Below, piece by piece: positions 35,301 to 42,770 of a stretch of DNA of 64,000 bases (positions within the stretch are counted from its first letter, which is position 1; every line of letters begins with the position of its first letter). The stretch is from Actinoplanes missouriensis 431 (GTDB lineage Bacteria > Actinomycetota > Actinomycetes > Mycobacteriales > Micromonosporaceae): positions 2,852,001 to 2,916,000 of the forward strand of contig NC_017093.1 in assembly GCF_000284295.1 (NCBI RefSeq), in the 5' to 3' direction. Below the pieces are notes generated by a model. That model was not told the DNA's origin and searched no databases. It saw only the letters and a list, made by a program, of their open reading frames with translations. The position numbers and the translations under genes were made by a program.

Positions 35301-35764
35301 CCGCCGACCCCGGAGCTCCGCGATTCGGGTACGACCAGGTCGGTGGCTCCCTGGACTCCGGCGCCGCGAACTACATGAACGGATCGAGGTTCGTCAACGG
35401 CGGGTCGGCGACGACGATCAGCCAGATCTCGGTCTACCTCAGGAGCGTCGCGGCGGCGCCGGCCAACCAGTACCAGGTGGCGATCTACGCCGACGCGAAC
35501 GGCTCGCCGGGCGCCCTGGTCGCGTCGAGCACGTCCGGCACGCTGACCGCGAACGCGTGGAACAGCCGCCCGGTCGCCGCGACACTGGCGCCGAACACGG
35601 CGTACTGGCTGATGTACAACACCGACGGCGACAACAATTTGAGCTACGACACCGGCAGCGCCAACCAGGGCGCCTGGAGCGCGCCGCGTCCGTTCGGCAC
35701 CTGGCCGGCGTCGTTCGGCACGTCGTCGCGCTGGACCGCGAAGTTCTCCATCTACGCCTCCTGA
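32306..35764 (+). CDS. Secreted GSDH/PKD/Ig-like multidomain protein
   Basis: An 1152-residue exported protein. There is an N-terminal signal peptide (about residues 1-36), a glucose/sorbosone dehydrogenase-type beta-propeller (about 38-460; FSGLSSPVDLEFAQDGRILVAEKGG), a PKD domain (about 468-555), an unassigned beta-rich part, then module A (744-889), an Ig-like domain (about 890-1004; SVNAPITVRFSEGLA) and module B (1006-1152) homologous to A. ATG 32306 follows GGGGGAGGTGC. The propeller would oxidise sugars if it binds PQQ, which needs checking. The tail domains suggest binding to polysaccharide or cell surface. No co-factor synthesis genes are near. Confidence 0.85.
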   Translation: MSVFRRALSGFVALATVVAVSSFVGAPAATAVALPAGFQEQVVFSGLSSPVDLEFAQDGRILVAEKGGRIKVFDDLADTSPTVFADLSANVHNQWDRGLLGMALAPGFPADPYVYVLYTYDAPPGQSAPVWNDVCANANDGRCVVTGRLSRLRADGNTMTGAEQVLLHDWCQQFPSHSIGDIAFGADGMLYVAAGDGASFNAVDYGQFPSGAPTNPCADPAGEGGAMRAQDIRTPADETQLDGTLLRLDPATGAAAPGNPNIGAADPDTRRIVATGLRNPYRITMRPGTNETWISDTGWTTWEEVNRVTDPTAGVTNFGWPCWEGNARQPGYDNANLGVCEALYTAPAGTHTAPFVAWNHSSKLVANEACPTGSSSSTGVAFYPAAGGPYPAAYHGAVFFADYSRGCVWASLPSTPGGLPNPANLQTFVSAAAKPVDLEVGPGGELYYADLGGTIRRVRYFPGNQPPSAVIDATPTQGPAPLTVTFNGTGSTDPDPADEGRLRYAWDFTGDGVTDSTSATATFTYATAGTYTARLTVTDTLGATHTSTIAVTPGNEAPTATIDTPAVGTTWKVGDTIGFTGHATDPQQGTLPASRLDWNLVMHHCSAPDTCHEHAIRSWTGVASGSFEAPDHEYPSYLELTLKATDQEGLTHTVTRRLDPKTVDLTFTTVPAGLPLTVGPASGVTPFTRTVIQGSTNSVSAPSPQGSSTFASWSDGGSQSHVITAPTTATTYTATYTTAPVQQRIGHTAAGASLDSGAMNHMNGSRFVTGADPASVTSMSVYLRSVQAAPNNQYQLAVYTDVNGSPGARVATSASAALTANSWNTSPIAATLAPNTAYWLMYNTNGDNNLSYDTGSANQGAWSGTTAFGTWPATFGSASRWNAKFSIYATAGVDDTAPRVTVTSPSGGATGVSVNAPITVRFSEGLAAGTVTAANLELRGPGGTLVGRTVTYDAAEQAATITPSAPLAAATRYTVTVRTGVTDAAGNALAADHQFSFTTADPGAPRFGYDQVGGSLDSGAANYMNGSRFVNGGSATTISQISVYLRSVAAAPANQYQVAIYADANGSPGALVASSTSGTLTANAWNSRPVAATLAPNTAYWLMYNTDGDNNLSYDTGSANQGAWSAPRPFGTWPASFGTSSRWTAKFSIYAS
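34535..34972 (+). repeat. Internal protein-coding module A
   Basis: Encodes residues 744-889 of the GSDH/PKD protein. It shares with module B the blocks SLDSGA, MNGSRFV, SVYLRSV, NGSPGA, ATLAPNTAYWLMYNT and SYDTGSANQGAWS, at both protein and DNA level (long identical DNA runs, for example around 34795-34835 and 35575-35615). Confidence 0.85.
35321..35761 (+). repeat. Internal protein-coding module B
   Basis: Encodes residues 1006-1152, the C-terminal copy of module A, separated from it by an Ig-like domain. High nucleotide identity implies a fairly recent duplication or ongoing gene conversion. The module ends exactly at the protein C-terminus. Confidence 0.85.
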
Positions 35765-35779
35765 CGCCGGTCTGGAGGC

Positions 35780-36649
35780 CTAGCGGGCGTCGATGAGACG
35801 GTGCCGCTTCGCCCAGTCGGTGATGGCCTCGGCGATGGCCGCCGGTTGGTCCTCAGGGGCGTGGTGGCCGGCGGGGCCGCAGTGCCGGGTCTCGAGCCGG
35901 GTGACGTTCGCGGCGCACCACCCGGCCATCTCTGTGCCGATCGAGAGCGTCGGTGAGGAGTCGAAGGTGAGCAGCAGCTTGGGCACCTCATGGCTGTCGG
36001 CGAGCCACTTGTCGTACTGCTCGACCCGGTGGGTGACCTCGGGCGGTTGCCCGTCCAGCGGAAGGGAGCGAGCCCATTCCAGGATGGGGCGCCGGCTGGT
36101 CCGGGTGGGATACGGGGCGAGGTAGGCCAGCAGATCCTGCTCGGCGACGGGGTTCAGCACGCCGCCGGTGAAGGCCGACTCCACGAACGCGGTCCGGTCG
36201 AGGGCCAGATCCTCACCGTGCGGTCCGCGCATGGCCCGAGCGCGGGATCGGGGCCCGTCACCGAGTTCGGCCCAGGTCATGGGCCGCATGATGGTCTCGA
36301 AGAACGCCACGCCGCGGACTCGGTCGGGGTGCCGGGCCGCCCAGTCGAAGGCGAGTGCCCCGCCCCAGTCGTGGCCGACAAGGACGGCTTCGTCGAGGCG
36401 CATCCGGTCGAACCATGCCTCCAGGTAGCGGGCATGGTCGGCGAACTGATAGGCGATGTCGGGTTTACCGGAGCGGCCCATGCCGATCAGGTCCGGCGCG
36501 ATCAGGCGAGCCGGCAGGCCGGTCGCGGGCAGCACGTTGCGCCACAGATGAGACGAGGCCGGGTTGCCGTGCAGGAAGACGACGGGTGTGCCGTCACCCG
36601 GCACTTCCTGGTAGTGCATGAACGAGTCCAGCACGTCGATGTTCACCAC
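35780..36649 (-). CDS. Haloalkane dehalogenase-like alpha/beta hydrolase
   Basis: A 289-residue alpha/beta hydrolase whose active-site set matches haloalkane dehalogenases of the LinB/DhaA group. Asp94 is the nucleophile in GHDWGGALAFDWA, Trp95 and Asn29 (HGNPASSHLWR) are the halide-binding pair, Glu118 is the acid and His262 the base. Such enzymes hydrolyse a carbon-halogen bond to an alcohol. The start is GTG with a modest GGGG upstream. It is divergent from a MarR regulator across a palindromic operator. No halogenated-compound pathway is visible, so the natural substrate is open, and epoxide hydrolase-like activity is less likely because of the Asn/Trp pair. Confidence 0.82.
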   Translation of the reverse strand: MVNIDVLDSFMHYQEVPGDGTPVVFLHGNPASSHLWRNVLPATGLPARLIAPDLIGMGRSGKPDIAYQFADHARYLEAWFDRMRLDEAVLVGHDWGGALAFDWAARHPDRVRGVAFFETIMRPMTWAELGDGPRSRARAMRGPHGEDLALDRTAFVESAFTGGVLNPVAEQDLLAYLAPYPTRTSRRPILEWARSLPLDGQPPEVTHRVEQYDKWLADSHEVPKLLLTFDSSPTLSIGTEMAGWCAANVTRLETRHCGPAGHHAPEDQPAAIAEAITDWAKRHRLIDAR

Positions 36650-36692
36650 GAGAGCCCCAATCGTTCGTCTGACTAACGTTCAGACCGTAAGT

Positions 36693-36709
36693 CGTTAGGG
36701 CCACTAACG
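36693..36709. promoter_or_regulatory. MarR-type operator
   Basis: CGTTAG and CTAACG form perfect arms around GGCCA. A further CTAACG half-site lies at 36673-36678, giving three half-sites in the 79-base gap between the dehalogenase-like and MarR genes. On the plus strand TATGCT (36717-36722) is a -10-like element 7-12 bases before the GTG start. Confidence 0.65.
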
Positions 36710-36728
36710 CAACGGGTATGCTGCGGAC

Positions 36729-37223
36729 GTGACTGGCGGCATACCTGACAAGGCGTCCGGGGCGCCGGGACCGAGTGGCCCGATGGCCGGCGCCGCCCGG
36801 CTGCGCAGACTCCCGACTCGGCTGCTCTCCTTGGCCGCGACCGAATCTGATCGCCGCGTCAACGAGAAGCTCGCGCTGATCGGCGCCCGCCGGTGGCACT
36901 ACGCCGTGCTTGCCACGCTTGACGAATTCGGTCCCGAGAGCCAGGCGGAGCTGAGTTCGCGTACCGGCATCTACCGCAGCGACGTGGTAGCGGTGATCAA
37001 TGAGCTGGCGGAGCGCGGGTTCGTCGAACGGACACCGGACCGCGCCGACCGGCGTCGAAACCTGATCACGCTGACCGAGCCGGGTCAGCAACAGCTGTAC
37101 ACGTTGGATCGGTTGCTGGCCGAGGTGGAGGACGAGGTGCTGGCTCCGCTCACCGCGGCGCAACGAGACCAGTTGGCTCAGTTGCTGACCGTCCTGGTGA
37201 ACCACCACGGCCGTCAGATGTGA
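36729..37223 (+). CDS. MarR-family regulator of the dehalogenase-like gene
   Basis: A 164-residue winged-helix regulator. The DNA-binding core includes QAELSSRTGIYRSDVVAVINELAERGFVERTPDRADRR with the typical beta-wing Asp-Arg-Arg. A Pro/Gly-rich 25-residue extension precedes the fold. The GTG start lacks a ribosome binding site but has TATGCT exactly at -12 to -7, so the message is probably leaderless. It likely represses itself and the divergent dehalogenase-like gene through the operator at 36693. Confidence 0.88.
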   Translation: MTGGIPDKASGAPGPSGPMAGAARLRRLPTRLLSLAATESDRRVNEKLALIGARRWHYAVLATLDEFGPESQAELSSRTGIYRSDVVAVINELAERGFVERTPDRADRRRNLITLTEPGQQQLYTLDRLLAEVEDEVLAPLTAAQRDQLAQLLTVLVNHHGRQM

Positions 37224-37238
37224 CCACGTGCCCGGGAA

Positions 37239-37895
37239 TCACGGGGTGACGAGGCCGGTCCGGTACGCGACGATCACCAGTTGGACGCGGTCGCGGGCGT
37301 CGAGTTTGGTCATCAGCCGGCCGACGTAGCTCTTCACGGTGGGCGTCGTGATGTGCATCCGTTCGGCGATCTCGGCGTTGGTGGCGCCCTGCCCGATCAG
37401 GGTCAGCACCTGACGCTCCCGCCCGGTGATGCCGTTCAGCGGAACCGGCCCGCCCGGCGCCGGCGAGGGATGCCGGGCCACCATCGCGATCAGGCGCCGG
37501 GTCACGCTCGGGGCGATCAGCGCGTCCCCGGTCGCGACCACCCGGACGGCGGTGACGATCTCCTCGAGGGCCATGTCCTTGACCAGGAAACCGGATGCAC
37601 CGGCGCGCAGTGCCCCGTACACGTATTCGTCGTCGTCGAAGGTGGTGAGCACGACGACGTGGGGACCGCCGGGTTCGGCGGTGATGCGGCGGGTCGCCTC
37701 GATGCCGTCGAGGCCGGGCATGCGGATGTCCATCAGCACCACATCGGGATGCAGCTCACGGCTCAGCCGTACGGCGTCGGCGCCGGTCTGCGCCTCACCG
37801 GCCACCTCGATGTCGCCGGCGTCGGCGAGAACCATGTGCAGGGCGCTGCGGATCAACGCGTGGTCGTCGGCGAGCAGCACCCGTATGGTCGTCAT
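37239..37895 (-). CDS. NarL/FixJ-type response regulator
   Basis: A 218-residue two-domain response regulator. The receiver domain has Asp56 in VVLMDIRMPGLDG as phosphorylation site and a Lys in FLVKDMAL. The C-terminal LuxR-type helix-turn-helix reads TGRERQVLTLIGQGATNAEIAERMHIT. Its start overlaps the histidine kinase stop by four bases, so the two form a coupled operon. The divergent ABC transporter genes at 39213-40678 are its most likely targets. Confidence 0.93.
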   Translation of the reverse strand: MTTIRVLLADDHALIRSALHMVLADAGDIEVAGEAQTGADAVRLSRELHPDVVLMDIRMPGLDGIEATRRITAEPGGPHVVVLTTFDDDEYVYGALRAGASGFLVKDMALEEIVTAVRVVATGDALIAPSVTRRLIAMVARHPSPAPGGPVPLNGITGRERQVLTLIGQGATNAEIAERMHITTPTVKSYVGRLMTKLDARDRVQLVIVAYRTGLVTP

Positions 37896-39088
37896 GCCCC
37901 GACCGGCAGCCGCGCTGCGACCTGGAAGCCGCCGCCGCGCCGTGCGCCCGCGGTGAGGGTGCCGTCGAGCAGGGCGACCCGTTCGCGGAGGCCGGTCAGA
38001 CCGAAGCCTCCGGTGGCCGGGTCACCGCCGCGGCCGTCGTCGCTCACCTCGATGGCGAGTTCGCCGGGGCGGTAGTCGACCGCGATCCGGCAGGTCTCGG
38101 CGTGCGCGTGCCGCAGCACGTTGGTGAGCGACTCCTGGATGATGCGGTACGCGGAGAGTTCGACGTCGGCGGCGAGGGACCGCCGCTCGCCGCTGACGAT
38201 GAGGTCGACCGCGACGCCTGCGGCCGCGGCGGTCGCGACGAGGTGGTCCAGGTCGGCGAGTCCGGGGGCGGGCCGCAGTGGTGCTTCCGTGGCGTGCCGG
38301 AGGCCGCCGAGCATGCGGCGCAGCCCGGCCAGGGTGTCCCGGCTGGTGGCCTCGATGGCCAGCATCGCCTCGCGGGCCCGGTCCGGCTGGGTGTCCATCA
38401 CCCGGGCGGCGGCCCCGGCCTGCAGCGCGATGACGCCGACGCTGTGCGCGACGTGGTCGTGCAGTTCCCGGGAGATGCGCAACCGTTCGGCCATCACGGC
38501 CTGGTCAGCGGCCTGCTCGCGGAGCCTGCGGGCGTATTCCCCGGCTTGCCGGACCGTGTAGCCGAGCAAGCCGGCGACCAGAGCGGGCAACACCACGTAC
38601 GCCAGCCAGAGGGTCCCGTCGATGGCGACACCGACGTCGTCGCCGGGGAAGGGCTGCCGGAACACCACCCGCAGCAGTGCGGCGGCCGGCAACGAGACGA
38701 GCACGGGGAGAAGCGCGACGCCCCACGTCCAGGCCCGCCGGGTCATGACGACACGGGCGAGCACCAGGTCGGCGGCGAGGAGGAACAGGCCCAGCATCTG
38801 GTCCGGGTGGGCGGCCAGGCCCGGCGGGCCCACGGCGAGCAGGATCGCGAGGGCGCAGACCACCAGCAGGTACAACGCTGTCAGGGGGCGGCGGCGTATC
38901 CGGGTGCTCGCACCGAGCCCGGTCATAGCCGCGGCGGCGACGACGGCCCAGCACCAGGCCGGGCGCGGGGACATCACGGACGGCAGGCCGGGCAGGCCGG
39001 AGTAGCCGCGCAACGCCCAGAACACGGCGATCGACCAGAGCAGCGCCACCCAGCCGCCCGGCGACAGGCGGCGCGGCGGGATCGGCAT
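37892..39088 (-). CDS. Sensor histidine kinase (HisKA_3 type)
   Basis: A 398-residue kinase with about six membrane segments in the first 190 residues. The phosphoacceptor region is RISRELHDHVAHSVGVIALQAG with His210, and the HATPase domain has DDGRGGDPATGGFGLTGLRERV. It would phosphorylate the partner NarL-type regulator. No extracellular sensing loop of note is present, so it may sense membrane stress. The ATG has no ribosome binding site, but TAGGCT lies at -12 to -7, indicating a leaderless transcript. Confidence 0.92.
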   Translation of the reverse strand: MPIPPRRLSPGGWVALLWSIAVFWALRGYSGLPGLPSVMSPRPAWCWAVVAAAAMTGLGASTRIRRRPLTALYLLVVCALAILLAVGPPGLAAHPDQMLGLFLLAADLVLARVVMTRRAWTWGVALLPVLVSLPAAALLRVVFRQPFPGDDVGVAIDGTLWLAYVVLPALVAGLLGYTVRQAGEYARRLREQAADQAVMAERLRISRELHDHVAHSVGVIALQAGAAARVMDTQPDRAREAMLAIEATSRDTLAGLRRMLGGLRHATEAPLRPAPGLADLDHLVATAAAAGVAVDLIVSGERRSLAADVELSAYRIIQESLTNVLRHAHAETCRIAVDYRPGELAIEVSDDGRGGDPATGGFGLTGLRERVALLDGTLTAGARRGGGFQVAARLPVGA

Positions 39089-39212
39089 GCGGCGAGCCTA
39101 TCGGCGCGCCCGCGGCGCGGGCATCCGACCGTGGTCGTACGCCCACGGTCGGCACCTGCCGGGGGACCGTGGTCCGATGACCCGGCCGGCGGCAGCCGCA
39201 ACAGTGATCGGC

Positions 39213-39935
39213 ATGATTGAAGTTGACCAGCTGACCAAACGATACGGGCCCACCACCGCGGTCGCCGGGCTGTCGTTCACCGCCCGGCCCGGCCGGGTCA
39301 CCGGGTTCCTCGGCCCGAACGGCGCCGGCAAGACGACCACGCTGCGGGTGCTCCTCGGTCTCGACACCGCATCCAGTGGCACCGCCACGATCGGCGGAGT
39401 GCCGTTCCGGTCGCACCGGCGCGGTCTGCGGCACGCCGGCGCGCTGCTCGACGCCCAGCAGGCGCATCCCGGTCTGACCGCCACGGCGCACCTGGCGGCG
39501 CTGGCCCGCAGCAACGACCTGCCGGGAAGACGGGTCGACGACGTACTCGCCGAGGTCGGCCTCACCCCGGTGGCGCACCGGCGCGTCGGCGCCTACTCCC
39601 TGGGCATGCGGCAGCGGCTCGGCGTGGCCACCGCCCTGCTCGGTGACCCGCCGGTGCTCATCTTCGACGAGCCGGTGAACGGGATGGACCCGGAGGGAGT
39701 CCACTGGGCGCGCGGGCTGTTCCGCCGGCTCGCGGCCGAGGGACGCACCGTCTTCCTCTCCAGCCACCTGATCGGTGAGATGGCGGCGACCGCGGACGAC
39801 ATCGTCGTGGTCGGCCGGGGCCGGCTGCTCGCGGCGGGCCCGGTCGCCGCGATCACCGGATCCGGCGGCTCGCTGGAGGACGTGTTCCTGCGGCTGACCT
39901 CCGCCAGCGTCGACTACCGGGCCGGGGGTGCGTGA
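39213..39935 (+). CDS. ABC transporter ATP-binding protein
   Basis: A 240-residue ABC ATPase. Walker A GPNGAGKTTT is at 34-43, the signature YSLGMRQRLGVA and Walker B VLIFDEPVNGMDPEG follow, and the switch His is in FLSSHLIGEM. It resembles the CcmA/NatA-type exporters that give resistance to peptides or antibiotics. ATG 39213 is the conserved start, with GTG 39204 as an alternative. The stop overlaps the permease start region. It is divergent from a two-component system, a common layout for stress-inducible exporters. Confidence 0.9.
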   Translation: MIEVDQLTKRYGPTTAVAGLSFTARPGRVTGFLGPNGAGKTTTLRVLLGLDTASSGTATIGGVPFRSHRRGLRHAGALLDAQQAHPGLTATAHLAALARSNDLPGRRVDDVLAEVGLTPVAHRRVGAYSLGMRQRLGVATALLGDPPVLIFDEPVNGMDPEGVHWARGLFRRLAAEGRTVFLSSHLIGEMAATADDIVVVGRGRLLAAGPVAAITGSGGSLEDVFLRLTSASVDYRAGGA

Positions 39936-40678
39936 TGCGCGACGTGATCGCGGCCGAATGGCTCAAAGTGCGTTCGTTGCGCTCCACCCGGTGGACCGTG
40001 GCGGGGATCGTGCCGGCGGTGGCGGGCGCGGCGGCGGCGGACGCGTACACGAACCAGCCGGGGAGCCGGTTCGAGCTCGGCGACGCCTTTCCGCCGGCCG
40101 GTTTCCTGGTGTTGATCGTGGTGGCGACGGGCTTCGGCGCCTCGACGATGCTCGGCGAGTACAGCAGCGGCCTGATCCGGGCCACCTCGGTCGCCGTCCC
40201 GGCCCGCGCGGCGGTGATCGGGGCCAAGGCCGCCGTGCTCGTCGCCCTCTGGACGGTCGCCGGCACGGTCATCGCCGCGAGCTCGTTCGCCGTCGCCGGG
40301 CTCGTCCTCGGCGATGTGACGCTCAGCCGGCCCGGAACGGGCGCCGCCCTGCTCGCGGCGATCCTGATCGGGCCGGTGTGCGCTCTGATCGGTCTGAGCC
40401 TGGCGGTGCTCGTGCGCCATCCCGGCGCCGTGTACGTCTCCGGGATCGTGCTGCTGGTCCTGGCGCCGCAGATGGTCAGCACCCGCCGGGAGCTGCCGCG
40501 GGCGATCAACCATGCGATGCTGCTCCCGGCGTGGCAGCGACTGACCCAGGCGTACGGGACACCGGAGGCGGCCGGCGACATCTACACCACCGCCGTGCAG
40601 GCCTGGCTCGTGTACGCGCTGTGGCCGCTGACCCTTCTCGGCGCCGCGGTATGGGTGCACCGGCGCCGCGACGTGTGA
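39935..40678 (+). CDS. ABC-2-type transporter permease
   Basis: A 247-residue membrane protein with about six hydrophobic segments, starting MRDVIAAEWLKVRSLRSTRWTV, typical for ABC-2 permeases. It overlaps the ATPase stop by one base from ATG 39935; GTG 39932 is equally placed. With the ATPase it forms an exporter whose substrate is not evident. Confidence 0.88.
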   Translation: MRDVIAAEWLKVRSLRSTRWTVAGIVPAVAGAAAADAYTNQPGSRFELGDAFPPAGFLVLIVVATGFGASTMLGEYSSGLIRATSVAVPARAAVIGAKAAVLVALWTVAGTVIAASSFAVAGLVLGDVTLSRPGTGAALLAAILIGPVCALIGLSLAVLVRHPGAVYVSGIVLLVLAPQMVSTRRELPRAINHAMLLPAWQRLTQAYGTPEAAGDIYTTAVQAWLVYALWPLTLLGAAVWVHRRRDV

Positions 40679-40792
40679 CGGGGAGCCTTCGCGAAGGACC
40701 GCGCCAGGGGGCCGGTCCGGCTTCCGGGGCGGGATGGCCTCCGGGGCGAGTCGCGGTTGACCGACGCCTGCCCGTCGACAATAGTAAGGCGC

Positions 40793-41131
40793 GTGCCTAA
40801 GTATCATGATGAGCTCGACGCCGTGCTCCGCGCTCTCGCGGATCCGACGCGCCGGGCCGTCGTGGAGCGGCTGGCGAAGTCACCGGCCGTCGTGTCCGAA
40901 CTCGCGGCGCCGTTCTCGATGGCGTTGCCGTCCCTCATGCAGCACCTGCGCGTGCTCGAGAACGCGGGACTGATCACGTCGCAGAAGCAGGGACGCGTCC
41001 GCACGGTGAGCCTGCGACCGGGTGCCCTCGACGTCCTGCATCTGTGGCTCGGCGAGCAGCGCACCCCCGCAGAACGCCACGCCGACCGGCTCGGCATCCA
41101 CCTGGCCCGCACCGATCGTAAGGAGACCTGA
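40793..41131 (+). CDS. ArsR-family winged-helix regulator
   Basis: A 112-residue regulator: ALADPTRRAVVERLAKSPAVVSELAAPFSMALPSLMQHLRVLENAGLI is the classic ArsR helix-turn-helix. No Cys metal site is present, so it is the non-metal subtype usually found with SRPBCC genes. GTG 40793 is preceded by TTGACC (40757-40762), a 17-base spacer and AATAGT (40780-40785), which would start transcription at or one base before the start codon. The next two genes follow at 1 and 9 bases, so it controls its own operon. Confidence 0.9.
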   Translation: MPKYHDELDAVLRALADPTRRAVVERLAKSPAVVSELAAPFSMALPSLMQHLRVLENAGLITSQKQGRVRTVSLRPGALDVLHLWLGEQRTPAERHADRLGIHLARTDRKET

Positions 41132-41132
41132 C

Positions 41133-41777
41133 ATGGCCCGCGTCCGCATCGACCTGTTCGCCTCGCTCGACGGCTACACCGCGGCCGGCCCGACCCCGGA
41201 CAACCCGATGGGAGAGGACTGGGGACGCCTCACCGCGGCTTACGCGGCGACCCGCACCTTCCACGAGCGCGTCTTCGGCGACACCAGCGGCGCCGGCACC
41301 ACGGGCGTCGACGAGGCCTACGCCGCCGCGCATTTCGAGGGCATCGGGGCCGAGATCATGGGCGCGGCCATGTTCGGCCTTCACACCTTCCCCGACGATC
41401 CGGACTGGAAGGGCTGGTGGGGTGACCAGCCGCCGTTCGGCACCCCGGTCTACGTCCTGACACACACCGCGCCGCGCCCGTCGATCCCGATGCCGGGCGG
41501 AACGACATTCCACTTCCGTAACACCGCCATCGAGGAGGTGCTCGCCGAGGCGTCCGAGGCGGCCGGCGGCCTCGACGTGCGCGTCGGCGGCGGGGTCAGC
41601 ACCGCGCGCGACTTCCTGCGCGCCGGACTGGTCGACCACCTGCACGTCATGATCGCCCCGATCGTGCTCGGCCGCGGCACCCGGCTCTGGGACGACCTGC
41701 GCGGTCTCGACCTCACCCACAAGGTGACGACGGAAGTGGCCGAGAGCGGCACGATCCACGTCACCTTCACGCGATAG
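41133..41777 (+). CDS. Dihydrofolate reductase-like (RibD C-terminal fold) protein
   Basis: A 214-residue protein of the dihydrofolate reductase-like family. Visible segments are RVRIDLFASLDGYTAA, GGVSTARDFLRAGLVDHLHVMIAPIVLGRGTRLWDDL and VTTEVAESGTIHVTF. These proteins share the RibD C-terminal NADPH-binding fold and are of unknown physiological role. AAGGAGACCTGAC precedes the ATG, only one base after the ArsR stop. It is the second gene of the ArsR-led operon. Confidence 0.87.
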   Translation: MARVRIDLFASLDGYTAAGPTPDNPMGEDWGRLTAAYAATRTFHERVFGDTSGAGTTGVDEAYAAAHFEGIGAEIMGAAMFGLHTFPDDPDWKGWWGDQPPFGTPVYVLTHTAPRPSIPMPGGTTFHFRNTAIEEVLAEASEAAGGLDVRVGGGVSTARDFLRAGLVDHLHVMIAPIVLGRGTRLWDDLRGLDLTHKVTTEVAESGTIHVTFTR

Positions 41778-41786
41778 GACCCACCG

Positions 41787-42248
41787 ATGACGATCGAACG
41801 CCGGCTCGCGCACGCGGGGTTCACCCTCACCCGTGACTACCCCGTTCCCGTCCCGCGCGTCTGGGACGCGTTCGCCGACGAGCAGCAGAAACAGGCCTGG
41901 TGGGGCGCCGGCGACGCCATCGAGCCCGGCGAGTGGGCGTTCGACTTCCGCGTCGGCGGCCGCGACGTCGCCGAGGGGACATTCCACGACGGGCCGGTCT
42001 CGCGGTACGAGGCCACGTACACCGACATCGTCGAGCACGTCCGCATCGTGACCACGTACGACATGTGGCTCGACGGGATCCACATGTCGACGTCGGTGGC
42101 TTCGCTGGAGTTCGAGCGGATCGACGAGGGCACCCGGTTCACGCACGTCGAGCACGGCGTGTTCTTCGACCGGTTCTGGGCCGACGGGCCGAACCGCGAG
42201 CAAGGCACCGGGGGACTGATCGAGGCTTTGGGCGAATATCTCGCGTGA
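41787..42248 (+). CDS. SRPBCC/AHSA1-domain protein
   Basis: A 153-residue START-like protein with the activator-of-Hsp90 type pattern: FTLTRDYPVPVPRVWDAFADEQQKQAWWG, FDFRVGG and a C-terminal GTGGLIEALGEYLA helix. The large hydrophobic cavity of this fold binds lipids or aromatic ligands. It ends the ArsR operon. Co-occurrence with ArsR and a DHFR-like gene is widespread, but the shared function is not established. Confidence 0.87.
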   Translation: MTIERRLAHAGFTLTRDYPVPVPRVWDAFADEQQKQAWWGAGDAIEPGEWAFDFRVGGRDVAEGTFHDGPVSRYEATYTDIVEHVRIVTTYDMWLDGIHMSTSVASLEFERIDEGTRFTHVEHGVFFDRFWADGPNREQGTGGLIEALGEYLA

Positions 42249-42269
42249 CGCTTTCCGGGGGCCCCGCAG

Positions 42270-42290
42270 CATGACATCATTGTTGTCATG
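42270..42290. promoter_or_regulatory. Palindrome overlapping the MarR start codon
   Basis: CATGACA and TGTCATG form perfect seven-base arms around TCATTGT, and the second arm contains the start codon at 42288. No ribosome binding site is present. A bound MarR dimer would block transcription or translation start directly, which suggests tight autoregulation. Confidence 0.6.
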
Positions 42291-42770
42291 TCGCAGGGTC
42301 GCGGTTCCCGCCTCTACCAGGTTCTCCGGCAGGTCCGGCCGCTCGTGCTCAACTCCGCCAGGGTGGTCGAGGCATCGCTGAAGCCGATGGGCCTGACCGT
42401 CGGGATGCGTGCCGTCCTCGAAGTGCTCGCCGAGCACGGACCCGCCACGGTCCCCGCCATCGGGCAACGCCTCGACCTCGCCCGGCAGGGCGTGCAGCGC
42501 CACGTCGACGACCTGATCGAACGCGGTCATGTCGAGAGCCGCGCCAATCCCGGTCACCGGCGGTCCGTCCTCATCGCGCTCACCGGGAGCGGCGCCGCGC
42601 TGATCGATCGGGTCAGCGACGACGAGCGACGACACCTGTCGCGGATGGCACCGGACTGCACCGCCGAGGAGATCACCGCGGCCGTCAAGGTGCTCGAGGC
42701 GCTCAACCGCGACGTCCGCCGGCGCGCCCAGCAACTCCACGACCCCATCGGAGAAACTCATGACCAGTGA
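42288..42770 (+). CDS. MarR-family regulator
   Basis: A 160-residue winged-helix regulator. The core is VPAIGQRLDLARQGVQRHVDDLIERGHVESRANPGHRRSVLIALT, with the wing tip Pro-Gly-His-Arg-Arg. It overlaps the next gene by 11 bases, so it is co-transcribed with the maleylpyruvate isomerase-like protein. Its start codon lies within a palindrome, likely its own operator. Confidence 0.88.
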   Translation: MSQGRGSRLYQVLRQVRPLVLNSARVVEASLKPMGLTVGMRAVLEVLAEHGPATVPAIGQRLDLARQGVQRHVDDLIERGHVESRANPGHRRSVLIALTGSGAALIDRVSDDERRHLSRMAPDCTAEEITAAVKVLEALNRDVRRRAQQLHDPIGETHDQ

